A stretch of DNA of 64,000 nucleotides from an uncultured Clostridia bacterium (GTDB taxonomy: Bacteria > Bacillota > Clostridia > TANB77 > CAG-508): the NCBI GenBank assembly GCA_928721915.1, contig CAKMVZ010000007.1, positions 26,191 to 90,190 on the forward strand, written 5' to 3'. Below, piece after piece: positions 28,348 to 37,157 of the stretch. Every line of letters begins with the position of its first letter. Within the stretch, counting starts at the first letter, position 1. A program made the position numbers and the translations under genes. The notes below the pieces were generated by a model. That model did not search any database. It was not told the DNA's origin and saw only the letters and a list, made by a program, of their open reading frames with translations.

Positions 28348-28836
28348 ATGTTAGTAAAAAACATGGAAAAAAATAATATTTTAAAAGAAGAAAGTATACT
28401 TTACAAATTAAAAGCTATTGATAAATTAGTTGTTAGAAATCTAACTAGTAAATTTGATATTTTAAATTTTAATACAAAATTAGAAAATATGCCAAGTAGA
28501 AGTCAATTAGAAATTGTACATTATATTTTAGAACATATTAATGAAGATGTATATCAAAAAGATTTAGAAAGAGCTTTAAATTTAAGAAGAGCAACAATTT
28601 CTGGAATACTTGGAACAATGGAAAAAAATGGTTTTATTGAAAGAACAATAGATGATAAAGATACAAGAGTTAAAAAAATTACTTTATCAAATAAGGCTTT
28701 AGATAGGTATTATAAAGGAAAAGAATATATTGAACATATTGAAAATACAGTTCTTAAAGGAATTTCAGATGAAGAGTTAAAAGTTTTTAATAATGTTTTA
28801 GAAAAGATGACATTAAATTTAAAAACAAATACTTAA
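28348..28836 (+). CDS. MarR-family transcriptional regulator
   Basis: 162 aa (ATG 28348; ATG 28363 is a possible alternative). Winged helix-turn-helix: SRSQLEIVHYILEHINEDVYQ, KDLERALNLRRATISGILGTMEKNGFIERT and the wing DDKDTRVKKITLS. Dimerising helices at both ends. Its position directly before two exporter genes, and the TGTTAG palindrome over the promoter, indicate a repressor of the exporter that responds to a small molecule. Confidence 0.85.
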   Translation: MLVKNMEKNNILKEESILYKLKAIDKLVVRNLTSKFDILNFNTKLENMPSRSQLEIVHYILEHINEDVYQKDLERALNLRRATISGILGTMEKNGFIERTIDDKDTRVKKITLSNKALDRYYKGKEYIEHIENTVLKGISDEELKVFNNVLEKMTLNLKTNT

Positions 28837-28910
28837 AAAATATATGAAATTTATATAGTTTATAGTTTAGGGGATTAAAAATAAAATTATTAAGAAAGGA
28901 AAGAAATTTT

Positions 28911-30677
28911 ATGGTTAAATTATTAAAATACTTAGAGAAAAAAGATTGGCTTATTATGTTATTAATTGTAATTTTAGTCGTATCACAGGTTTGGTTAGAA
29001 CTTAAACTTCCTGATTATATGTCTGAAATAACTCGTCTTGTTCAAACAGAAGGAAGTCAAATGGTAGAAATACTAAAAAATGGTGGGTATATGCTTTTAT
29101 GCGCATTTGGAAGCTTAACAGCTGCTATCATAACTGGTTATTTAGTTTCAAAATTAGCTTCAAAATTTTCAATGACTATTAGGAAAAAACTATTTAGTAA
29201 AGTTGAAGATTTGGCTATTCAAGAGGTTAAAGGTTTTTCAACAAGTAGTTTGATAACTAGAACTACAAATGATATTACTCAAATTCAAATGCTTATGTCA
29301 ATGGGACTTCAGTTATTATTAAAGGCGCCTATAACTGCTATTTGGGCTATTACTAAAATTTTAAATAAAGGTTGGCAGTGGAGCGTAGCAACAGCAGTAG
29401 CCGTTGGAATTTTATTAACAGTAATTGCAATTTTAATTATTATAGTTTTACCAAGATTTAAACGTGTTCAAAAATTAACAGATAAATTAAATAGCGTAAC
29501 TCGTGAGAACTTAACAGGTATACGTGTTGTAAGAGCTTTTAATGCAGAAGATTATCAAGAAGAAAAATTTAAAGAGGCAAACGATAATTTAACAAATCAA
29601 CAATTATTTAATCAAAAAACTTTTGCTGTTTTACAACCCGTTATGTATTTGGTGATGTATGGTTTAACTTTATCTATATATTTTATAGGTACATTTTTAA
29701 TAAAAGATGCTATGATGGTTGATAAAATAGGAATATTTAGTAATATGGTTGTATTTAGCTCTTATGCAATGCAAGTCATAATGGCATTTTTAATGCTTGC
29801 TATGATATTTATGATGTTTCCAAGAGCTCAAGTTTCTGCAAATCGTATAAATGAAGTTTTAGATACAGATATTACAATAAAAGATGGAAATATTGATAAA
29901 GATGTAAATAATGAAGTAGGGACAGTAGAATTTAAAAATGTTTCATTTAAATATCCTGATGCAGAAGAATATTTATTAAAAAACATTTCTTTTAAAGCAA
30001 ATAGAGGAGAAACAGTTGCATTTATTGGTTCAACAGGTTCTGGAAAATCAACCCTTATAAATTTAGTTCCAAGATTTTATGATGCAACTGAAGGAGAAGT
30101 TTTAGTAGACGGAGTAAATGTAAAGGAATATAAGCAAGAATTTTTGCATAATAAATTAGGTTATGTTCCTCAAAAAGCTGTAATGTTTGATGGAACTATT
30201 AAATCTAATGTTTCTTATGGAGATAATGGAAAAGGCAAAACCTCAGAAGAAAAAATAAAAGAAGCTATAAAAATAGCTCAAGCAACCGAATTTGTTGAAA
30301 AAATGGATGATAAGTATGATTCATATGTTGCAAGTGGTGGAACTAATTTATCTGGTGGTCAAAAACAAAGATTAGCAATAGCTAGGGCAATAGCAAGAGA
30401 CCCAGAAATTTATATTTTTGATGATAGCTTTTCAGCATTAGATTATAAAACAGATAGCATTTTAAGAAAAGAATTAAAAAAGTATACAAAAAATGCTACT
30501 TCATTAATAGTTGCTCAAAGAATTGGAACTATTATGAATGCAGATAAAATTATAGTTTTAAATGATGGAGAAGTAGTAGGAATTGGAACACACAAAGAAT
30601 TATTAGAAAATTGTGATGTATACAGACAAATTGCTTTATCGCAATTATCTAAAAAAGAATTAGGATTAGAAGGGTAG
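28911..30677 (+). CDS. ABC exporter, fused membrane and ATPase subunit 1
   Basis: 588 aa. Six membrane helices in the first 320 residues, then the ATPase: Walker A GSTGSGKST, Q-loop YVPQKAVMFDGTIKSNV, signature NLSGGQKQRLAIARA, and IYIFDDSFSALDY at Walker B, where the catalytic Glu is replaced by Asp (FDDS). That is typical of the degenerate half of heterodimeric exporters (YheI/BmrC type). The Walker A glycine codons carry no inserted C, unlike its partner. Exports drugs or other hydrophobic compounds, judging from family and MarR control. Confidence 0.9.
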   Translation: MVKLLKYLEKKDWLIMLLIVILVVSQVWLELKLPDYMSEITRLVQTEGSQMVEILKNGGYMLLCAFGSLTAAIITGYLVSKLASKFSMTIRKKLFSKVEDLAIQEVKGFSTSSLITRTTNDITQIQMLMSMGLQLLLKAPITAIWAITKILNKGWQWSVATAVAVGILLTVIAILIIIVLPRFKRVQKLTDKLNSVTRENLTGIRVVRAFNAEDYQEEKFKEANDNLTNQQLFNQKTFAVLQPVMYLVMYGLTLSIYFIGTFLIKDAMMVDKIGIFSNMVVFSSYAMQVIMAFLMLAMIFMMFPRAQVSANRINEVLDTDITIKDGNIDKDVNNEVGTVEFKNVSFKYPDAEEYLLKNISFKANRGETVAFIGSTGSGKSTLINLVPRFYDATEGEVLVDGVNVKEYKQEFLHNKLGYVPQKAVMFDGTIKSNVSYGDNGKGKTSEEKIKEAIKIAQATEFVEKMDDKYDSYVASGGTNLSGGQKQRLAIARAIARDPEIYIFDDSFSALDYKTDSILRKELKKYTKNATSLIVAQRIGTIMNADKIIVLNDGEVVGIGTHKELLENCDVYRQIALSQLSKKELGLEG

Positions 30678-30698
30678 AAAGGAGGTTTTTAAGTATTT

Positions 30699-32751
30699 AT
30701 GGAAGAAAATAAAAGTTTTAAAAATCATAATAGACATGGTTTTGGAAGAATGCATGGCGGAACTGGAGAAAAGGCAAAAGATTTTAAATTAGCAATAAAA
30801 AGACTTATTAAAGAGTTAAAGCCATTTAAAGTTTTAGTTATAATTGGACTTATTGCAGCTGTTTTAAGTTCTATTCTATCAATACTTGCTCCTAATAGAT
30901 TGTCTGATTTAACTGATGAAATTTCGAAAGGTTTAGTTGTAAAGTCTGATAATCTTCAATATCTTGCTACTACTGTTTCTACAAATTATTCTAAAGGATA
31001 TATAGAAGATATAGAAATTGATGGGACTACTATTTCATCAGATGATCAGATTAAATTTATGGATATATTAAGTACTATGGATTTAAGTAGTGAAAACATA
31101 GATGTTAACGAACTATATCAAAAAATAGATGAAATGCCAGAATCAGTCCAAGATGTTGTTAAACCATTTATGGATGTAGATAAAATAAAAATAATATGTT
31201 TATTTTTAGTAGGTCTATATTTATTTAGTGCATTATGTAGCTTTGCAGAATCAATATTAATGACACATGTTGCAAATAATTTTGCAAGAAGTTTAAGAAA
31301 TAGAATTTCAGTTAAAATAAATAAATTACCTTTAAAATACTTTGATAAACATCAAACAGGTGATATTTTATCAAGAGTTACAAATGATGTTGATTTAATT
31401 GCTCAAAGTATGAACCAATCATTAGCAAGTTTAGTAAGTAGCATTGTTTTATTCTTAGGAACTATTATAATGATGTTTATAACAAATTGGATAATGGCAA
31501 TAACAGCAATTTTAGCTAGCTTACTTGGTTTTGTTGGAATGTCATTTATATTAAAGAGATCACAAAAATATTTCTTAGCTCGTCAAACAGAGCTTGGAAA
31601 TTTGAATGGTCAAATTGAAGAAGTTTATTCATCATTAAATGTTGTTAAAGCATATAATGGTAAAAAAGAAGTAGATAAAAAGTTTGATGAATTAAATAAA
31701 AAAGTTTATGTTGCAAATAGCAGAAGTCAATTCTTATCAGGTTTAATGCAGCCACTTATGACTTTTATAGGAAACTTTGGATATGTTGCAGTATGTATTG
31801 TGGGAGCACTTTTAACAATGAATGGAACAATTTCATTTGGTGTTATAGTTGCTTTTATGACATATGTAAGATTATTTACTTCTCCTTTATCACAAATAGC
31901 GCAAGGTATGACAATGCTTCAATCAACAGCTGCAGCTTCTGAAAGGGTTTTTGAATTTTTAGATGAAAAAGAGATGCCATCTCAAGAAAATATTAAAAAA
32001 TCTTTAAATAAAGATAAAGTAAAAGGAAATATTGAATTTAATCATGTAGTATTTCAATATGAGGATAGTGACAAACCAACAATAAAAGATTTTTCTGCTT
32101 CTGCAAAACCTGGTCAAAAGATTGCAATTGTTGGTCCAACTGGTGCACGGAAAAACTACAATGGTAAATTTACTTATGAAATTTTATGATATAAATTCTG
32201 GAGATATCAAAATTGATGGAGTTTCAACCAAAGAATTAACAAGAGAAAATATTCATGATTTATTTACAATGGTACTTCAAGATACTTGGGTTTTTGAAGG
32301 AAGTGTTAAAGAAAATATTGTTTACAATAAAGAAAGAGTTTCACTTGATAATGTAAAAGAAGTTTGCAAAGAAATAGGGTTAGATCATTTTATAAAAACT
32401 CTTCCTCATGGATATGATTCAATAATTTCTGAAAATGATAGTATTTCAAGTGGTCAAAGACAGCTTTTAACTATTGCAAGAGGTATGATAAAAGATTCGC
32501 CATTTTTAATCTTAGATGAGGCAACTTCAAATGTTGATACAAGAACTGAGGAGCTTGTTCAAGACGCAATGGATAAATTAACAGAAGGCAGAACTTCATT
32601 TATTATTGCTCATAGGCTTTCTACTATAAAAAATGCGGATTTGATTTTAGTTATGAAGGAAGGAAATATTATAGAACAAGGAAATCATGAGGAATTGATT
32701 GCAAAAAATGGAGCATATGCGGAGCTTTACAATTCTCAATTTGAGCTTTAG
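30699..32751 (+). CDS. ABC exporter, fused membrane and ATPase subunit 2, with a CGG +1 site
   Basis: 683 aa after recoding. Long soluble insert (about residues 65-155) between the first two membrane helices, as in YheH/BmrD-like partners. ATPase: Walker A GPTGAGKTT, signature SISSGQRQLLTIARG, Walker B FLILDEATSNVD with the catalytic Glu, so this is the active half. The frame changes inside Walker A: after GCA the C of CGG 32148-32150 is skipped and GGA-AAA read. Without the shift there is no functional nucleotide site. AAAGGAGG precedes the start, 21 bases after subunit 1. Confidence 0.95.
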
Positions 32752-32779
32752 ATTTTTAGAAAAATGTATAAAAATGTTC

Positions 32780-32830
32780 TCTTAAGAGAAAACTAGATTT
32801 AAAAATTAGTTTTCTCTTAAGGGATTTTTT
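32780..32830 (+). terminator. Terminator-like hairpin, repeated element copy 2
   Basis: CTCTTAAGAGAAAACTA pairs with TAGTTTTCTCTTAAG, followed by GGATTTTTTT. Same element as at 2284-2342 and 36960-37015. Confidence 0.75.
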
Positions 32831-32910
32831 TGTTTATTTTATAAATTAATTAATTTAGATGTGTGAGACCGCTTTTTGGTTGCATATATTTTATTTAGAA
32901 GAGTGAATCC

Positions 32911-33067
32911 GCTTTTAAGGGTTTATATTTTTTAAAAGGGCAAAATCCCTACTTCGAAGAAAATGTAATCTTGATGGTTTTTGAAACCCTCAAGATAACA
33001 TTTTCTAGCTCGCTGGTCCCCACACAAGTTTTGCTTATCCTTTTAAAAAATATAAACCCTTAAAAGC
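32911..33067. repeat. MITE-like palindrome with perfect 29-bp terminal inverted repeats
   Basis: Left arm 32911-32939 (GCTTTTAAGGGTTTATATTT...) and right arm 33039-33067 are perfect reverse complements over 29 bases. Between them lies a nested hairpin GAAAATGTAATCTTGA / TCAAGATAACATTTTC. No coding frame inside. Total 157 bases. It could be a non-autonomous transposable element or a structured RNA. Confidence 0.75.
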
Positions 33068-33168
33068 TACTTTAGTACTTTAAAGTAAGTAACTACAAAA
33101 TTAAAAGCTACTATGTACTTTAAAATAAGCAACTACAAAAATAAAAGCTACTGTATATTTTAAAATTA
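33061..33168 (+). repeat. Tandem repeat, about 41 bases x 2.6
   Basis: Units at 33061-33101, 33102-33141 and 33142-33168 begin TAAAAGCTAC and contain TACTTTAAA and AACTACAAAA. The first unit overlaps the right arm of the palindrome before it. Nothing else is seen up to the promoter at 33215. Confidence 0.75.
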
Positions 33169-33214
33169 GAATAAAGTTTTTAAAAATATTTTTTATAAAA
33201 AGTTTTTATAAGTA

Positions 33215-33270
33215 TTTACAATTAAAAATTTTATAGTTATAATTTAAGTAAAATTGGTCATATAACCAAT
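33215..33270 (+). promoter_or_regulatory. Promoter with palindromic operator, prepilin-like locus 2
   Basis: TTTACA (33215-33220), 17 bases, TATAAT (33238-33243), palindrome ATTGGTCATATAACCAAT (33253-33270), identical to locus 1. Confidence 0.75.
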
Positions 33271-33314
33271 ATACAAATAGTAATTAATTAAGGAAAGGAA
33301 TAGGGATTTAAAAA

Positions 33315-34590
33315 ATGAGACGAAAGATAAGTGGTAGTTTAGATAATTTTAAAAAAGAGTTTTTAAGTTTTAACTCAGGAGTAACGCTTGTTGCACTAAT
33401 TGTAACAATTATAATCTTACTTATCTTAGCAGGAGTTTCAATATCAGCACTTGTTGGCAATAATGGAATTTTAAAACAAGCTACGAATGCAGCAGATAAA
33501 GCAGAAATAGAAGATGCTAGAGAAAAAATAGCTTTAGAAGTGGTAGGAAGTTATGATGATTCTGGCAGATTTCATATAGATAAATTAAAAGAAAATTTAT
33601 CAAATAATTTAGGAATTGATACAAGTGGAATAGGAAATAGCTTGCCAACAGGAACTTTTTATTATAATGATTTACATTTTTATATAGATGAAGATTTGCA
33701 AGTTATATATCGGAGAACATGAAGCAAGTAGCGAAGGTTCTGGCGGTGGAGAGGTAGAGGAGCCAGAAAACCCAGATGAAGAAGAACCACCAGTAGTAGA
33801 GGAAGAAGAAAGTTTTGCAGATACAGTAACAGAAGCTAGTCATTATGGAGATTATGTAGAATATCCAATAGACTTAAATGGAGATGGAAATACTGCAAAT
33901 GATTGGAGAATATTTTATAATGATGGAGAGCACATCTTTATAATAGCAGCAGATTATGTAAAAAATAGTTCAAGTTATTTAAACAATACAGGAACGGGAA
34001 TGAAAACAAATTCAACTTATAGTTTATATTGGAATTCAGCACCAAGTACAGCCCAAGATACAAGCAGTGCAGCATTATTTGGACAAACATTATGGACAGA
34101 TTATAGCACAAATGATAATGGAAGATGTGTATCAACATTATTGAATACAAGTAATTGGACAGGATTTGTAGATAGTACTTATGGAGAGTATGCAATAGGA
34201 GGACCAATAGTAGAGATGTGGGTAGAAAGTTATAATGCCAAAGGGTACACCCCATTATATTGTAATAATACAAATAGTATAGGATATTATGTAGGGAATA
34301 CAGATATACCTACAACGACATATTATTATTTAGATGAAGATGCAAATACAGGATATGGAGATACATTGTACTTCCCACATCAAGAGGTACTAAGTAATTG
34401 CTATGGCTATTGGCTGGCGTCTCCTAGTGCTGGCAACACGGGCGGCGTGATGGAAGTGAGCTGCAGTGGTTATGTGCTCTTCAACATCTATGACTTTGAC
34501 GGCGCCGGCGTCCGTCCGTTAGTTTCTCTAAAATCTGAAGTCACAGCAACTCAAAATGGTGAGACAGGAGTTTGGGAACTATCAATGTAA
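33315..34590 (+). CDS. Prepilin-like surface protein with DGR-target-like variable C-terminus
   Basis: 424 aa. Short basic leader (MRRKISGSLDNFKKEF), prepilin-like helix GVTLVALIVTIIILLILAG (residues 22-40), a pilin-type stalk (NGILKQATNAADKAEIEDAR), then a frame change at CGG 33711-33713 (skip C: LQVIYGEHEASSEG), a Glu/Pro-rich linker and a globular domain ending in YGYWLASPSAGN ... GVRPLVSLKS. That ending is the hallmark of C-type-lectin-like variable domains used as targets by diversity-generating retroelements. The equivalent of the CGG site of loci 1 and 3 is plain GTT-GGC here (33453-33458). No His-Thr tract. Surface adhesin or receptor is the likely role. Confidence 0.75.
34405..34520 (+). 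other. GC-rich variable-region-like patch
   Basis: By hand count 65 of the 110 bases at 34411-34520 are G or C, against roughly a third in the flanks. It codes the stretch from YWLASPSAGN to GVRPLV. In known DGR targets this segment is rewritten at template adenines, which raises GC when AAC/AAT codons are replaced. No reverse transcriptase or template repeat was seen in the window. Confidence 0.55.
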
Positions 34591-34812
34591 AATAAGTAGA
34601 AACTAAAATGGAACAAGGAAACAGTTTATCTTTTGTTCCACTTTAAAAAAAGAAATTAATTCGCCATGCTGACCTAAAATGTAAGTACAAGTCTTAGGGG
34701 ACGTGTTCGAAAAACATGTTAATTTGATAAATTTAATTAAGGGCTTTGGATATCCTTTGAAGTGAACCCAAATTGTTAGACAAAAAAGTTTAACAAGGAG
34801 GGTTCATTTTTT

Positions 34813-35322
34813 ATGAGTAAATATTCGAGTGAATTTAAATTAGAAGTTGTAAAATATTATTTAGAAAATAATGCTGGATATCAAACCGCAGGTAAATACT
34901 TTTGCGTATCACCTACACTTGTACGTAGATGGATTAGAAAATACAAAGAAAATGGATATGCAGGATTAATGAAAAATCAAAAATCAAGTTATGGTGGAGA
35001 TTTTAAACAGAATGTGGTAGAATACATGCATAAAAACCATTTATCATGTCAAGAAACAGCATTTCATTTTAACTTAGCAGGAGATTATGTAGTTAGTAAA
35101 TGGGAACGTATATATTATGAGGAAGGACCACAAGGTTTGTATATAGAACGACGTGGAAGGTCAAAAAATATGAGTTCTAAACCAAAAAAGAATAAATTAA
35201 ACAAGAAAGTTGAAGAAGATTTAATTGCCGAAAATCAAAGGCTTCGAATGGAGAATGAATACTTAAAAAAATTAAATGCCTTAGTTCAGGAAAGAATCAA
35301 GCGAGAAAACAAGAAAAAGTAA
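34813..35322 (+). CDS. IS150-type OrfA, DNA-binding part of the transposase
   Basis: 169 aa with two helix-turn-helix units (SEFKLEVVKYYLENNAGYQT, TLVRRWIRKYKENGYAGL; second at LSCQETAFHFNLAGDYVVSKW) and a C-terminal leucine-zipper-like coiled coil (EEDLIAENQRLRMENEYLKK). The A_AAA_AAA heptamer at 35265-35271 lies in phase within it, allowing -1 slippage into orfB for an OrfAB transposase. Confidence 0.9.
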   Translation: MSKYSSEFKLEVVKYYLENNAGYQTAGKYFCVSPTLVRRWIRKYKENGYAGLMKNQKSSYGGDFKQNVVEYMHKNHLSCQETAFHFNLAGDYVVSKWERIYYEEGPQGLYIERRGRSKNMSSKPKKNKLNKKVEEDLIAENQRLRMENEYLKKLNALVQERIKRENKKK

Positions 35323-35354
35323 TTGTTGTTGATGAATTAAGGCATAAATATAGC

Positions 35355-36176
35355 TTGAGAGAATTATTAAAATTAGCAGAAATACCAAGAAGTACATTCT
35401 ATTATCATTTAAAGAATATAAAGAAAGAATATAAATATAAAGCAGAAAAAGATGAAATTTTATCAATATTTCATGAAAATAAAGGACGTTATGGTTATAG
35501 AAGGATAACATTAGAAATGAAAAATCGTGGCTATATAATAAATCATAAGACAGTTGCAAGACTTATGAAAATAATGAGATTACAAAGTATTCAAAGACCA
35601 AAAAGAAAATATAATTCATATCAAGGAACAATAGGAAAAATAGCAGATAATTTATTAAATAGAAACTTTAAAGCAGATAAACCAAATCAAAAGTGGGTTA
35701 CAGATGTAACGGAATTTAAAGTTAATAATGATAAGCTTTATCTATCTCCAATTGTAGATTTATTTAATGGCGAGGTGATAAGTTTTAATTTGTCTAGACA
35801 TCCTATATTTCATCAAGTGGAAGATATGTTGGAAAAAGCATTTAAGAAAATACCAGATAAAACAAATTTAATATTACATTCAGATCAAGGTTGGCAATAT
35901 CAGATGAAACAATACCAATATTTATTAGAGCAAAAAGGAATAAGACAAAGTATGTCTAGGAAAGGAAATTGTTTAGATAATGCTTGCGCAGAGAATTTTT
36001 TTGGAATATTAAAGTCAGAACTTTATTATATAAAAGAAAAAGAATACAAAAATATAGAAGAATTAGAAAAAGATATAATTGAATATATAGAATATTATAA
36101 TAACAAAAGAATTAAGAGCAAACTAAAAGGAATGTCCCCTGTTCAGTACAGAGAACATTCCAAGTTAGTAGCCTAA
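35355..36176 (+). CDS. IS150-type OrfB, catalytic part of the transposase
   Basis: 273 aa as an independent frame; it stays open upstream so that -1 slippage at 35265-35271 gives a full OrfAB. DDE integrase core: Asp in KWVTDVTEFKV, Asp in LILHSDQGWQYQ, Glu in NACAENFFGILKSEL, then YYNNKRIKSKLKGMSPVQYR. N-terminal HTH_21 part (RELLKLAEIPRSTFYYH, ENKGRYGYRRITLEM). No CGG codon in the frame. Confidence 0.92.
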   Translation: MRELLKLAEIPRSTFYYHLKNIKKEYKYKAEKDEILSIFHENKGRYGYRRITLEMKNRGYIINHKTVARLMKIMRLQSIQRPKRKYNSYQGTIGKIADNLLNRNFKADKPNQKWVTDVTEFKVNNDKLYLSPIVDLFNGEVISFNLSRHPIFHQVEDMLEKAFKKIPDKTNLILHSDQGWQYQMKQYQYLLEQKGIRQSMSRKGNCLDNACAENFFGILKSELYYIKEKEYKNIEELEKDIIEYIEYYNNKRIKSKLKGMSPVQYREHSKLVA

Positions 36177-36230
36177 TTTATACTGTCCAACTTTTTGGGT
36201 TCAGTACACTTCAGGGTCCTTTTGTTATTA

Positions 36231-36257
36231 TCATGACGTAAAATGTCATGGAATTTT
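36231..36257 (+). terminator. Hairpin downstream of the insertion sequence
   Basis: CATGAC and GTCATG stem followed by GAATTTTTTT. A promoter-like TTTACA-17-TAAAAT follows near 36266. The remainder up to 36516 holds short dispersed repeats and no gene. Confidence 0.5.
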
Positions 36258-36401
36258 TTTATAAAATTATTTACATTTTTAATTTAGCATGATAAAATAA
36301 TTGCAATTAATTTGTATAAAATATGAAATATAAACTTTAAATTCAAATCTATCTAATTTATAAATAATTTTATATAAAAATTTTTAAATTATCATATGCT
36401 T

Positions 36402-36440
36402 TAAGGGACGTGCTTTAAGGGACGTGTTCAAAAAGCAGGT
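36402..36440 (+). repeat. Short dispersed repeat, copy 3 (doubled)
   Basis: TTTAAGGGACGTG occurs twice in a row and is followed by TTCAAAAAGCAGG and TTAATTTGATAA. A similar run lies at 34693-34730, just left of the insertion sequence, and a shorter one at 4739. Confidence 0.55.
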
Positions 36441-36516
36441 TAATTTGATAAGTTTATTAAGGGTTTTTGAGTTTGAACTAAACTCAAATAGTTAGATACT
36501 TTAAGCTAAGGAGCTT

Positions 36517-36918
36517 TTGGAGAAAAATAAAAATGATAGTAAAAATCAAAAACTTTTGTTATGGGTAAAATTTTTAATAAATCCAGAGAGTTTGGGGGTG
36601 GCTGAGATGGATGAAAATGAAGAAGTAAAAAAAGCAAATGAAGAATTAGAAAAATTAAAACAAGATGAAATAAATTCATGGTATGCCTTAAGAAGGCAAG
36701 GAGCAGTAGTAGATGAGAGATTAAGATTAAGTTATGCAACTAGAAAAGGTCTTGAACAAGGAATTATAAAAGGAGTTAAAAGCGAAAAAATAGAAATAGC
36801 TAAAAAAATGATAGAGCAAGGGATTGATATTAATAGTGTAATTATTTGTACAGGTTTAACTAAAAAAGAAATAGAAGAAATAAAGAAAAATATATCAGAA
36901 AAAGTGAAGAAAAATTAG
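36517..36918 (+). pseudogene. C-terminal relic of an Rpn/PD-(D/E)XK transposase-like nuclease
   Basis: The 133-aa frame matches the C-terminal part of the Rpn (recombination-promoting nuclease, YhgA-like) family: LLLWVKFLINPESLGVAE, INSWYALRRQGAVVDE, KGLEQGIIKGVKSEKIEIAK and the tail TGLTKKEIEEIKK. The N-terminal catalytic PD-(D/E)XK domain is missing, and the frame opens from TTG without a clear ribosome binding site after it. Part of the same tail is repeated at 39108-39186. Confidence 0.7.
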
Positions 36919-36959
36919 TAAATTTTTTAAAACAATTTTATGTTTAGAATAAAAAGAAT

Positions 36960-37015
36960 CTTTTAAGAGAAAACTAAGTTTAAAAGTTTAAGTTTTCTTT
37001 TAAGGGATTTTTTTA
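36960..37015 (+). terminator. Terminator-like hairpin, repeated element copy 3
   Basis: CTTTTAAGAGAAAACT pairs with AGTTTTCTTTTAAG, followed by GGATTTTTTT, directly before the third prepilin-like promoter. Confidence 0.7.
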
Positions 37016-37059
37016 TTTATAAATTTATTGAATAAGCTTAAAATAATTTTTCAAAACTA

Positions 37060-37115
37060 TTTACAATTAAAAATATTAAAGTTATAATCTTAATAAGATT
37101 GGTTATACAACCAAT
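37060..37115 (+). promoter_or_regulatory. Promoter with palindromic operator, prepilin-like locus 3
   Basis: TTTACA (37060-37065), 17 bases, TATAAT (37083-37088), palindrome ATTGGTTATACAACCAAT (37098-37115) with seven-base arms. The arms match loci 1 and 2 while the centre differs. Confidence 0.75.
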
Positions 37116-37157
37116 GAAAATTAAAAAAATAAAATTAAAATGATAGGGAGGAAAAGC

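Larger units (their letters stand above)
34758..36213 (+). mobile_element. IS3-family (IS150 group) insertion sequence
   Basis: Left end TGAAGTGAACCCAAATTGTT and right end (complement) TGAAGTGTACTGAACCCAAA are imperfect inverted repeats that fit IS150-type ends. Inside are orfA and orfB with a -1 slippery heptamer. About 1456 bases, apparently intact. Target duplication could not be recognised. Inserted downstream of the second prepilin-like gene, next to an Rpn relic. Confidence 0.9.

Noticed and set aside
34405..34520. Complete diversity-generating retroelement in the window
   Set aside because: No reverse transcriptase frame and no template repeat were found; only the target-like patch is supported.
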